Assembly (NCBI GenBank): GCA_002077065.1
Contig: NAJO01000017.1
Location: 682,001-746,000 of the forward strand
Source of the DNA: Cryoendolithus antarcticus
Taxonomy: Eukaryota; Ascomycota; Dothideomycetes; Cladosporiales; Cladosporiaceae
Direction of reading: 5' to 3'
Length of the DNA: 64,000 bases
Shown here: positions 55,366 to 64,000 of the stretch, in pieces
Position numbering within the stretch: the first letter of the stretch is position 1
How the letters are laid out: the number at the start of each line of letters is the position of its first letter
Position numbers and translations under genes: made by a program
Notes under the pieces: generated by a model
Database searches by the model: none
Seen by the model: the letters and a program-made list of their open reading frames with translations, nothing else
What the model was told of the DNA's origin: nothing

Positions 55366-56748
55366 ATGTCTGGACCGAAGTACTTAGCGTCGCACGTTCA
55401 GCATCCCTGGGCTCGACCGGAGATTGTTGAAGCACCTGTCGATCATCCCATCCTTTCCACGTACACTTTACCATCTCTTGACTACGTTACAGCCGGCGTC
55501 AAAAGACTCGAGCCCTTCGCGTCTCATCCCTGGCCGTCCCAGCATCATCATCATCATCAGCACCACGAAGCAAGCTCTTACTGTTCACAAGGATCCCGCT
55601 GGCTGGAGCACAATCAGTTCACACACGACCGTATCTATGAGCATTGGCAATCACCGCGCTTACTGTCTCAACCAACCGACTCGGCCTACAGTAGCGACTG
55701 TTCAAGCGAAAGACACATGTCGACATTCGGATCACCACTGCTGCATACTATATCATATTCGGCGGCACCTTCATACGACGATCACATTCTCGAGTCCACG
55801 GGGATGTGCAACTTCGAACATAACCATGCCTACGCCAGCGCACAATACATTACGCCAGGCGAAGTGGAACTGTACGTCGATGCACGGCCAGAAGATGCGG
55901 CGCATGGAGAGAACCCATGGTTTCCTGACTACACGCATCACCCGGAAAAGGGCTTCACCCCAATGCAGGAACCGCTAGGCCATCAGACATCACACAAATC
56001 GACATGGGACGTAGCAGAGACTTCGGCTGTACCTCTTCCACCGCCTCGATCTCTCGACGTCCGAAGACGAAGACGCGACAGTCGTCGCGAATCAGCACAT
56101 TGCAACCCACCAGCTACAAGCAGACGCCGGTCCATCATCGCTCGCATACATACCTTCAGCATGAATCGATCCAACGTTCCTACACTGCGGCCCTTTCCTT
56201 GCCCACTCGCACCGTATGGATGCACCTCCTCTTTCACAGCAAAGAACGAATGGAAGCGGCACGTCTACAAACAGCATCTGCGTACGGCAGTATGGCGCTG
56301 TAAGTTCTGTCCCGATAATTCAACCAAGGGCCACAACGAGTTCAACCGGAAGGATCTCTTCGTACAGCATGCCAGAAGGATGCATACGCTCAAATCATCG
56401 AGCAAAGTCATGCCAGGCAACAAGAAACGAACACCAGTCAAGTCCATTAAGCACGAGACGGCGGATATCGACCTCGACGAACTAGCCGACCAATGCTGTC
56501 TTTCGCTTCGCGGACTACCGGAGAACACCTGCTGTCTGTTCTGCGATCGTGTCTTCGAGGGCCCCGGCAGCTTCGAGGACAGGCTAGAGCATGTGGGAAC
56601 ACATCTCGAAGGGGTGAAGCGGGGATCTAATGCAATGGTTGCAGTGGAGGACTGGAGAAGAGACCAGGGAATGGAGGACTGGTTGTGTGCAACGCGCTTG
56701 GGTGTGCAGAGTGCGGGTGCAGTCCGACTGGCTGAAGGCGGTCGATGA
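55366..56748 (+). CDS. C2H2 zinc-finger protein
   Basis: An intronless gene of 460 residues. The N-terminal 240 residues are disordered and His/Ser/Pro-rich, including a HHHHHQHH run. A basic patch (RRRRRDSRRES) near 235-245 may be a nuclear signal. Three zinc-finger-like units follow. The first, at about 278-306 (PCPLAPYGCTSSFTAKNEWKRHVYKQH), has a proper Cys2His2 set. The second, 311-344, has CKFC and QHARRMH. The third, 383-412, has CCLFCDRVF and HVGTH. This spaced three-finger layout, with a long second loop, is common in fungal proteins of unknown role, often annotated as C2H2 transcription factors. A target is not evident. The start at 55366 is the first ATG in an open frame after an upstream stop. 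Confidence 0.8.
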   Translation: MSGPKYLASHVQHPWARPEIVEAPVDHPILSTYTLPSLDYVTAGVKRLEPFASHPWPSQHHHHHQHHEASSYCSQGSRWLEHNQFTHDRIYEHWQSPRLLSQPTDSAYSSDCSSERHMSTFGSPLLHTISYSAAPSYDDHILESTGMCNFEHNHAYASAQYITPGEVELYVDARPEDAAHGENPWFPDYTHHPEKGFTPMQEPLGHQTSHKSTWDVAETSAVPLPPPRSLDVRRRRRDSRRESAHCNPPATSRRRSIIARIHTFSMNRSNVPTLRPFPCPLAPYGCTSSFTAKNEWKRHVYKQHLRTAVWRCKFCPDNSTKGHNEFNRKDLFVQHARRMHTLKSSSKVMPGNKKRTPVKSIKHETADIDLDELADQCCLSLRGLPENTCCLFCDRVFEGPGSFEDRLEHVGTHLEGVKRGSNAMVAVEDWRRDQGMEDWLCATRLGVQSAGAVRLAEGGR

Positions 56749-57786
56749 TGCGATACTATCCTGCTACGAAAATTCTCTACGCATAATGTGATATACCAAT
56801 AATGAGTGACCACTGAGTAGAATGATCATAATACCACAGTCTCTTCTCCACCGCCCTTCCCTCTCAATCAACTCAGCAACGAAGTCGGCCTCCAATCCCT
56901 CCGTAGAGCATCCCAAGCAGAGCCTCATCTCAAATCATCCTCACGACCGGACTCAGCCACCAGCTCCGCGCATCAAGCCACCGTCCCAAACAAAGCCCTT
57001 ATCACACTCCCGGTAGTCTGGAGACGATGCCGATCACAGGTGTGAAGTCGGGACTCGGGATCGTCAGCCGCACGCTATCGACGTGCCGATTTGCCCAGCA
57101 CATGCAGACGCGGGAAGGATGATGTGGGCTGGCTTGCTGGGTTTAGCAGGGGTTAGTCTTAGAAGGGAGGAATTGGCGAGGTGCATGCACGCCCGGGTGG
57201 GGTATGTGGGGATGCCTGAGGTAGGAGCCTGAGGTTGTGGAGGCTCTGCTGGGTGAGGCTCTGCAACAGAGCGTGAGAGGGTAGGCTGCGGAACAGGACT
57301 TCGTTGGCAAGCGAAATAGGCTTCATTGCATATTTTCGTGGTAGCACTTTGATAGGCATACAAGGGACCTTATGGTCCATCTAGTCTTCTGGTAGCCCGA
57401 GAGCTGCGTGATATGCATTGGCATCGCTTCAATCTCGATACGATAACATTGCAAACCCTGGCTGAGACTTGCAGCACGTCCAAGGGGCACGGCATCGCAC
57501 CGTCTGGGAAATATCATATGCAGAGATTGTGATGTCTGGGACTTTCCAGCATCGCCTTGTAATCATCACAAGGGCGGCTGGTTGGCATGGAGGCCGCCCT
57601 CGTTGCATCGCATTGTTCATCCCGCCGCTCGGATCAGCCCTGACCTTCGAATAGATTAATAGATATCAATGCAAGCACCACATAGCATGATCACCCAGCA
57701 TCGCCTGGTCATATCATTGTGCACATGACCTGGAGAGCCGCGCGACAACGTGCAATGTCCTTGGGCATCGCCTAACGCTCGTTGCG
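56749..57786. other. Convergent intergenic region
   Basis: 1038 bp between the zinc-finger gene and the 3' end of the unassigned 500-residue gene. No supported gene. Confidence 0.4.
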
Positions 57787-59289
57787 TTACACTTTCTTGC
57801 CTTCAACAGCAGCATCGCTTAGCCCACGCATCTGCACGACCATCTCACCTTCAGCGTCCACCCATCGCAAGCCCATCTTACAGACTTTACTCTTACTCGC
57901 TGCATATAGCAGTAAGTACACGTGCATCACTACCTCACCCCAACAGAACACCTTTACCACTCCCCGCCTCCCCTCTCTAATCTCACGAATGCAGTGCACG
58001 CCCCATCCGACCCTGCCTTCGCTAATCATCCTCTGCAGGAAGTCGAAGAATGCAGTCTGGCCATCAGCGTGCCATGAGTCCGTGCTGAAGGTCCAGCATC
58101 CGCGTTCGGTTGGGCGAAGCTCGCGAGCCAGTACAACGGGCTTGTAGGACGAAGTTAGGGACGGCTGAGAAACCAGGAAGGCAAGGGTAGGTGTGACGTG
58201 GGACTTCAGTGGCCCAAGTGAAGTCTCTGGAGGAGGTGGCTGGATGGTGATTGGTAGTATAGGTTTAGCTGGAGGACTGGTGGTCTGCGGACTTGAGGCC
58301 TCAGGCGGATCCTGATCGGCCTGTGCACCTAGTTTCGTGGAGACCGGTACCGGTGAAGGTAGGACTTGCTGTCCCACAGTGTGTGTGCAGGCATGTTGGG
58401 TGTGCGGACCATCTAGCGTTGGTTGCGAAACGACCAGACTGCATTGCAGGACAGGACCAGGGTCGCTGACTGACCGCTGCACGCTCTGCTGCTTGCTCGT
58501 CCTATCAGACGTGATATCGCTGAGTGAGTATGTGGTGGGCAGCTGTGAGCTCAGCTCATGACTGGTTGATTGGCTATGGCGTGCTGGGACGTTGCGATGA
58601 GATTCGACTTGGCTCGATGCAAGCTCGGGGGGCTCATGACTGCTAGCTATGCCCTCACGAGGAACATTCGGCTCGACAGGCAACGAGAGACTTTGCAGCT
58701 GCTCGGCTGAATTGCTAACCGGCGAGCTCGATCGAAGTTGCTGACGAGTCCGATCGAGCACCGGAGTCTTCAGATAAGAGGACTGACTCGGGGAGGATAC
58801 CGGAGGAATTACATCTGCTACCTGGGCCGTCACCGGTGAAACCTTTGACTTCTTACAAGGAGGCAGGGTTGCCTCGTGAGCTGACTCGGTAGACCTCTTG
58901 CGCGGCGTGAACGCCGGACCTGGCGTTACCGGTTTCGCAGTAGGTAGGTACTGGCGAGAACTGTGAAGTTGACTTTCCAGAACACTGTAGCCGAGCTGAG
59001 TATCATCCAAGAAAATGGTGGTATCATCCATGACAACGCCTTGATAGGCATTCTTAGCGTTGTTGAATAGTAGATTCAAGTTATTGAGAACAGGTGAAGC
59101 GAGGCCTTTCCGAGGCCCAGCCTGCAAGGCATCCTCGGTGCCGACTTGACGCGATTGAACATCGTGCAGTGTTATCCGGCAATTCGATCGAAAGTCGGAA
59201 TACGCTGTCGCTTGCGCCTTGTAACGATCGTCATCCGTCCTGGTTGTCGACGCGCCAGCATGCACTCGAAGGTCTATGCAAGTACCCAT
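57787..59289 (-). CDS. Unassigned 500-residue protein with a conserved-looking C-terminal domain
   Basis: An intronless gene of 500 residues, not recognised. Residues 1-90 have a small ordered part including LNNLNLLFNNAKNAYQG, then 90-380 are Ser/Pro/Gln/Thr-rich and probably disordered, with a basic patch (FTPRKRS, CKKSKVS) that could be a nuclear signal. The last 115 residues form an ordered domain with many aromatic residues: LARELRPTERGCWTFSTDSW, FFDFLQRMISEGRVGWGV, VVKVFCWGEVVMHVYLLLY and WVDAEGEMVV. This domain looks conserved and structured, but I cannot name it. No signal peptide or membrane helix. Divergent from eIF3d with 272 bp between starts. Confidence 0.75.
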   Translation of the reverse strand: MGTCIDLRVHAGASTTRTDDDRYKAQATAYSDFRSNCRITLHDVQSRQVGTEDALQAGPRKGLASPVLNNLNLLFNNAKNAYQGVVMDDTTIFLDDTQLGYSVLESQLHSSRQYLPTAKPVTPGPAFTPRKRSTESAHEATLPPCKKSKVSPVTAQVADVIPPVSSPSQSSYLKTPVLDRTRQQLRSSSPVSNSAEQLQSLSLPVEPNVPREGIASSHEPPELASSQVESHRNVPARHSQSTSHELSSQLPTTYSLSDITSDRTSKQQSVQRSVSDPGPVLQCSLVVSQPTLDGPHTQHACTHTVGQQVLPSPVPVSTKLGAQADQDPPEASSPQTTSPPAKPILPITIQPPPPETSLGPLKSHVTPTLAFLVSQPSLTSSYKPVVLARELRPTERGCWTFSTDSWHADGQTAFFDFLQRMISEGRVGWGVHCIREIREGRRGVVKVFCWGEVVMHVYLLLYAASKSKVCKMGLRWVDAEGEMVVQMRGLSDAAVEGKKV

Positions 59290-59561
59290 GCCACAGCTGT
59301 GTTATGTTCGCCATATCGCATGATCATTGAGATACTACTAGCACTGCAGTATCATCCCCACGTGCAGACATACAGTATGTCATGTGATGCACTTGTATAT
59401 ACACATGAATCGTCGTGGTGATGAGGCTCAGGCACCAAGGTGAAGCCGGCGCGGTGCAGTTCCGCCTCGATCTTGCCAAGATTTCCGGTCCTCGAAATTG
59501 TTGACGACACCCACCGGATCACGACGACAGCCTCCTCCGCCACTCTCACAGTACCGCAATC

Positions 59562-61356
59562 ATGGCGCCTGCATCATTACTGGACCTCATTGAGGCCCTT
59601 CCCGCCACCGATGGGTGGGGACCTCCGACTACCACCGACACGATGCTCAACGGTGTACCCTACGCGCCATTCTCCAAAGGCGATAAGCTCGGCCGCATGG
59701 CAGACTGGACGGCAGGCGACAAATCAGATCGAGGCGGCCGGCAACAGTACCAACAGCGCTACCGCGATCAGATCTACGGAGCGGGCGGACCCGGCGGACT
59801 TCAGTCTATCTTCAATGTGGAGGGCCAGAACGAGGAAGGCAGCTTCTCGCTTGTAGACCGTTCGGCACCGACTCGCGGACGAGGCTTTGGTGGGCGCGGT
59901 GGTGCCTTCGTAAGAGGACGTGGGCAGCGTGGGCAACAGCGAGGTGGCAGAGCGACCTTCACTCGAGTCGACGGACGTGGAGGACAGCGAGGAGGCTACG
60001 ATCCGCGTGGTGGTCGCGGAGGTCGGGGTGGACGTGGCGGGCGAGGAGGCTGGAGAGACTACGACAAGCCGCAGCGAAATCGTGAAGCTTCAGTACAGCC
60101 CAAGGACTCATGGCGCATGCTGGAGGAGATCGACTTCAACAGGCTATCGAAGCTTAACCTCGACACTGGCGAGGGCGAGGATCTCGATGACTATGGCTTC
60201 CTACACTACTACGATCGCGCTTTCGACAAGCAGCCGGGCGCAGCAACGAGTGTCAAGAAGCTCACGAACCTAGACCGCGCAGCATACAACGTTACTACAT
60301 CCGCCGACCCCGTCATTCAAGAACTCGCGGAGAAAGATGAAGCCACCATCTTCGCAACCGATAACATTCTTTCCATGCTCATGTGCGCTCCTCGAAGTGT
60401 CTACAGCTGGGACATCGTAATGCTCAAGCAGGGCAACAAAGTCTTCATCGACAAGCGGGAAGCCAGCAGTCTCGACATGGTCACAGTGAACGAGAACGCC
60501 GCAGACGCACCACTCGAGATCAGTGAGGGCAACAAAGACCAAATCAACAGCCCCGGCGCCCTCAAGGAGGAAGCTACCCACATCAACAACGTCTTCCCTA
60601 CACAGGTGGTCATTGAGTCAGACTCGAACAAACTCGACATGAGCAACGAACACCCCTTCTACAATGCTGCTGAGGAGACCGATCCGCCAGCATCGAAAGC
60701 GTACAAGTATCGCCGCTTCGATCTCTCACTCGAGGCTGATGAGAACCCGCTTTACCTCATTGTGCGCACAGAGCTGGATGCTGTCGTGAAGAACAACATC
60801 AGCGGCGAAGACCAATTCCTCACCATCAAGGCACTAAACGAGTTCGACAACAAGGCGCAGGGCTCCGGTGGTGCGCTAGACTGGAGAACAAAGCTTGCAT
60901 CCCAGCGTGGTGCAGTGGTGGCGACGGAGATGAAGAACAACAGCTGCAAGCTTGCGCGCTGGACTACCCAGTCCATCCTCGCCAAGGCAGATCAGATGAA
61001 GCTCGGGTACGTGCTGCCCTTCATCTCCACTTGGCGAACAAACCACTAACACTATTTCCAGATTCATCTCCCGTCTCACACCCAAGAATACCTCTGACCA
61101 CGTTGTGCTTGGTGTGCTCGGCTACAAGCCTCGCGAATTCGCCACGCAGATGAACCTGAACCTTAACAACGGCTGGGCCATCGTGCGGACGTTCGTTGAC
61201 ATGGTGTTGAGGGAGAAGGAAGAGGATGCGAAGTACGTCCTAGTCAAGGACCCGAACAAGCCTACAATCCGCTTGTACCAGGTGCCGAGGGACACATTCG
61301 AGGAGGAGGAGGACGAGGGCGTGGGCATGAGCGTCGTGGGCGAGGACGAGGAGTAG
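59562..61356 (+). CDS. eIF3d: Eukaryotic translation initiation factor 3 subunit D
   Basis: Two exons (59562-61006 and 61062-61356) around a 55-bp phase-2 intron give 579 residues, the normal length. eIF3d (Moe1 in fission yeast) binds the mRNA cap and the 40S exit side within eIF3. It begins with the family N-terminus ([32 protein letters not shown], seen here as GWGPP and [16 protein letters not shown]). An RGG-rich stretch between about 100 and 165 contains repeated GRGGRGG and is likely RNA-binding. The cap-binding core follows with [27 protein letters not shown], and [21 protein letters not shown] across the splice. The C-terminus is acidic (EEEEDEGVG). Confidence 0.95.
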
Positions 61357-61954
61357 GATCTCGCCTAGGCCTGTGATGTTGCGAGCAGGGCCGCGGGCAT
61401 GCCATCATGAGCGAGAGCGGACCATGCCACAACTGGAGGGTTGTCATCCGCGATGAAACTATGATCACGCGGCGGCTACCATGAAGTAGCTGGCGGTTGA
61501 TGCTCATGGAACGGTCGTTGATCGCTAAGGGTCATTTCTGTCGGAGCAAACGCTCTGCCTCTCGATATATGAGCTTCATCTGATGTGCGTAGATACAGTA
61601 CATCAACATGTCGCTGCGCATGTAGTCAGTCCCGCGTCCTCAAGATCATAGCCTGCCAATGCCAAGAACATGTGAAATCACTCCACCACACTCCACGTCT
61701 TTTGCTCCACGCCCCGCTTTAGGCTAAACAAACTTGACATCACGTCGCCCAAGACACACAGAGGCTCAATGCTGTCGAATAGGCACAGCTGCCATGTGGA
61801 TCAGTACGGCTAGCTATAACTCGCCTTCACCCGCTGCCATGTGGCATTCTATTTGTCTCACTCCAACACAGTTGCGATATCAACACCACCGCAACCAAGA
61901 TCCCGACTGAACAGAGCACCAACACCCCAATCACCCACCCGTACCACCGCAACC
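61357..61954. other. Intergenic region eIF3d / GH43
   Basis: 598 bp between two plus-strand genes. The frame upstream of the GH43 ATG is open back to 61841 but without ATG, so it is not counted. The last 100 bp are C/A-rich as in fungal 5' leaders. Confidence 0.5.
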
Positions 61955-62947
61955 ATGACAGACCCCAAACCCATGACCTCGGAACTTTTCACCGCCGACC
62001 CCTCAGCCCACGTCTTCAACGGCAAACTCTACGTCTACCCCTCGCACGACCGCGAAACAGACATTCAAGACAACGACAATGGCGACCAGTACGACATGAA
62101 CGACTACCACGTCTTCTCCATGCCGTCCGTCTCAGGCCCCGTCACTGACCACGGCGTCGCTCTCACAGCGGCAGATATCCCGTGGGTGGGCAAACAGCTC
62201 TGGGCTCCGGACGCTGCGAGCAAGAACGGGAAGTATTATCTGTATTTTCCGGCGAGGGATAAGGAGGGTGTGTTTCGTGTGGGTGTGGCGGAAAGTGATA
62301 AGCCTGAGGGGCCGTTTAAGCCGGATCCGGAGCCAATTAAGGGCAGCTATTCGATTGATCCGGCGAGTTTCGTCGACGATGACGGGCAGGCTTACCTTTA
62401 CTTTGGGGGGATCTGGGGAGGTCAGCTGCAGTGCTGGCGCACGGGCGAGTTCAAGAAAGACGCCTACGAGACTATGGAGGCGAGTGGTGATGAGCCGGCG
62501 CTGAGCCCAAGGGTGGCGAAGCTGAGCGAGGATATGCATTCCTTTGCCTCTGAGGTGCAGGATGTGAAGATCCTTGACCCGAGCACTGGTAAGGAGATCC
62601 ATGCGTCAGACCATAAGCGTCGGTTCTTTGAGGCGGCGTGGCTGCACAAGTATAATGGGAAGTACTACTTCTCGTACTCGACTGGTGACACGCATTTGCT
62701 CGCTTACGCGATCGGAGACTCGCCGCTGGGACCTTTCACGTACCAGGATAAGATTCTCGAGCCTGTCAAGGGTTGGACGACGCATCACTCGATTGTGGAA
62801 TTTGAGAGCAAGTGGTACTTGTTCTACCATGACACGAGTTTGAGCGGCAAGAACCATTTGCGATGTGTGAAGATTCGGGAGCTGGTGTACGATGCAGAGG
62901 GAAAGATCAAGCTGAAGGAGCCGCAGCCGAAGGTTGAGGGGGAGTAG
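61955..62947 (+). CDS. Glycoside hydrolase family 43 protein, no signal peptide
   Basis: An intronless gene of 330 residues from the ATG at 61955. GH43 are inverting beta-xylosidases or alpha-L-arabinofuranosidases with a five-bladed propeller. The three catalytic positions are visible: general base D15 in FTADPSAHVFNG, pKa-modulating Asp 135 in YSIDPASFVDDDG, and general acid E226 in RRFFEAAWLHKYNG. LWAPDAASKNGKYYLYFPA is a typical blade. There is no N-terminal signal peptide, so the protein should act inside the cell on short oligosaccharides imported or released earlier. The length fits a single catalytic domain with no extra binding module. Which of the two activities it has cannot be read from sequence. 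Confidence 0.92.
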   Translation: MTDPKPMTSELFTADPSAHVFNGKLYVYPSHDRETDIQDNDNGDQYDMNDYHVFSMPSVSGPVTDHGVALTAADIPWVGKQLWAPDAASKNGKYYLYFPARDKEGVFRVGVAESDKPEGPFKPDPEPIKGSYSIDPASFVDDDGQAYLYFGGIWGGQLQCWRTGEFKKDAYETMEASGDEPALSPRVAKLSEDMHSFASEVQDVKILDPSTGKEIHASDHKRRFFEAAWLHKYNGKYYFSYSTGDTHLLAYAIGDSPLGPFTYQDKILEPVKGWTTHHSIVEFESKWYLFYHDTSLSGKNHLRCVKIRELVYDAEGKIKLKEPQPKVEGE

Positions 62948-62971
62948 GGAGGGGTCATGAATCTAACGGGA

Positions 62972-63095
62972 TGTGGCATGCATGTACGTGGAATGAAAGA
63001 GACATGACGACGTCCCTGAGGACTGATGATACTATGTTGCATACATGTATGTGGAGTAGAAGAGACATGATCTCGTACACGGGGATAGATAATAC
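62972..63095. repeat. Two 61-bp imperfect direct repeats
   Basis: Unit 1 at 62972-63032 and unit 2 at 63035-63095 share the pattern TGxxGCATxCATGTAxGTGGA, AGAGACATGA and end GAT(G/A)ATAC. Most differences are transitions. They lie just after the GH43 stop codon, in its 3' region. Role unknown. Confidence 0.65.
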
Positions 63096-64000
63096 CTCGG
63101 ATGACATGCCACATCGAGCTCAGCGTCATCGCTCTCTCGAGCCCGTCGATCTACAACGTGAGAAGGTGGATTCGCCTTCCCGAAGGACTGCAGCCAAATG
63201 AACCTTTTACGCGCACGGCCAATACAACGCAAGCAGGGTCATTTACCATCGCAGCGACTTCCCCATCCCGTTGATTCGAGTGTCTCAGAGGAGCAGTACA
63301 GTATTCTGCAACCCTGACCACGGTCATGAGTGCCCTACTGAGGCTCGCGGCCGATGGCAAAGTGAACTTTAGAGTCCAAGACACCTGGGGCGAAGTAACA
63401 TCAGACGGCCGAGCGTTTTACCCATTACCAGTGACTACAGCGGGGAAAGGTGGCGGATTGTAGGACTCGAGTCTCAGACACTCGGCGCTGTAACCTGTTC
63501 ACAGATGACAGGTCGGTGTTACAAGATCTGATGCAGCATGCATATGTTGCGCAAGGATCGACTCCATGGATGATATGCAAGATATACGATGAAAGATATG
63601 CTAGTCCCAAATCGGTATTGGCCAAGCCGCACGCGCCTTTTTGCTCCGATGCAGTATCGGAGCATTTCATCAGTCTTCTGTGCGTCAAGGCTGCATGCGA
63701 ATCTTCATCTGTCTTGACAGCTTACATATGCCGCTGCGGCTAGCATGCGCATCGCCTGGAGACTCGTTTATCCCGTGATCAACGATGCACGCGATTGTCC
63801 ATGTGCAAACGCTGATGCTGAGACCACCCACCGAACACGACTCAACAATACCTGGGGTAGTTTTCAGGTAATGGATGCCAGAATGCGCCTCTGATTGGCC
63901 ATGTGGTGCCAAAAAGCCCCGACTGGATCCGCTCCATGAAAGTCTCGGACCCTCTGGCCGGCGCACGCTCGCTAGCTTAACGAAACCAAGATAGATCGAC
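63096..64000. other. Right-end intergenic region
   Basis: 905 bp to the window edge. Frames of up to 97 codons on either strand show no motif. A gene starting beyond the edge cannot be excluded. Confidence 0.4.

Overview
The window looks like nuclear DNA of a filamentous ascomycete (Pezizomycotina). A Dothideomycete is my best guess, but that is inference. The evidence is a dense set of genes on both strands, many short spliceosomal introns of about 50-70 bp with GT-AG ends, a nuclear tRNA gene with an intron after position 37, and typical fungal families: HET domain, CYP53-type P450, KNH/Kre9-like GPI proteins, Abp1, VPS10, EMC3, SPC2 and eIF3d. I rebuilt exon structures by hand and checked reading phase across each intron.

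Left part (1-21.5 kb): the 3' end of an MMS19-like gene; a long F-box-like/Gln-rich protein (minus); the sorting receptor VPS10 (plus); a bHLH regulator (plus). Then comes a metabolic block: a transaldolase (minus) and an MFS sugar transporter (plus) share a palindrome-rich divergent promoter, and an aromatic-ring FAD monooxygenase lies tail to tail with the transporter. An intron-containing tRNA-Gln(CUG) and the actin-patch protein Abp1 follow.

Middle (21.6-27 kb): an accessory-looking stretch holds three diverged tandem paralogues that I cannot assign to a known family. Each starts with a short exon carrying the same roughly 45-53 residue motif, closed by a phase-1 intron at the same place, followed by a Pro/Ser-rich linker and a helical C-terminal part. 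The motif resembles the short amyloid signalling motifs of fungal NLR/HET-s systems; that comparison is inference. A 102-bp nested inverted repeat lies just upstream. This is the best candidate here for an undescribed system.

27-47 kb: Jac1, a GPI-type cell-wall protein, cytidine deaminase, a degenerate thioredoxin-like protein, a CYP53-like P450, a J-domain/HET-domain fusion protein, a CorA-like membrane protein, two adjacent KNH/Kre9-like GPI proteins and a PHS-type phosphate transporter.

Right part (48-64 kb): EMC3 and SPC2, both ER-membrane machinery, are divergent from a 218-bp promoter. Around this intact pair are three genes that each read cleanly except for one in-frame stop codon (an acidic protein, a DUF4267-like membrane protein, and a secreted histidine-phosphatase-like protein). 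Then follow a zinc-finger protein, an unassigned 500-residue protein, eIF3d and an intracellular GH43 glycosidase. Several intergenic stretches of 1-2 kb show nothing I can support.
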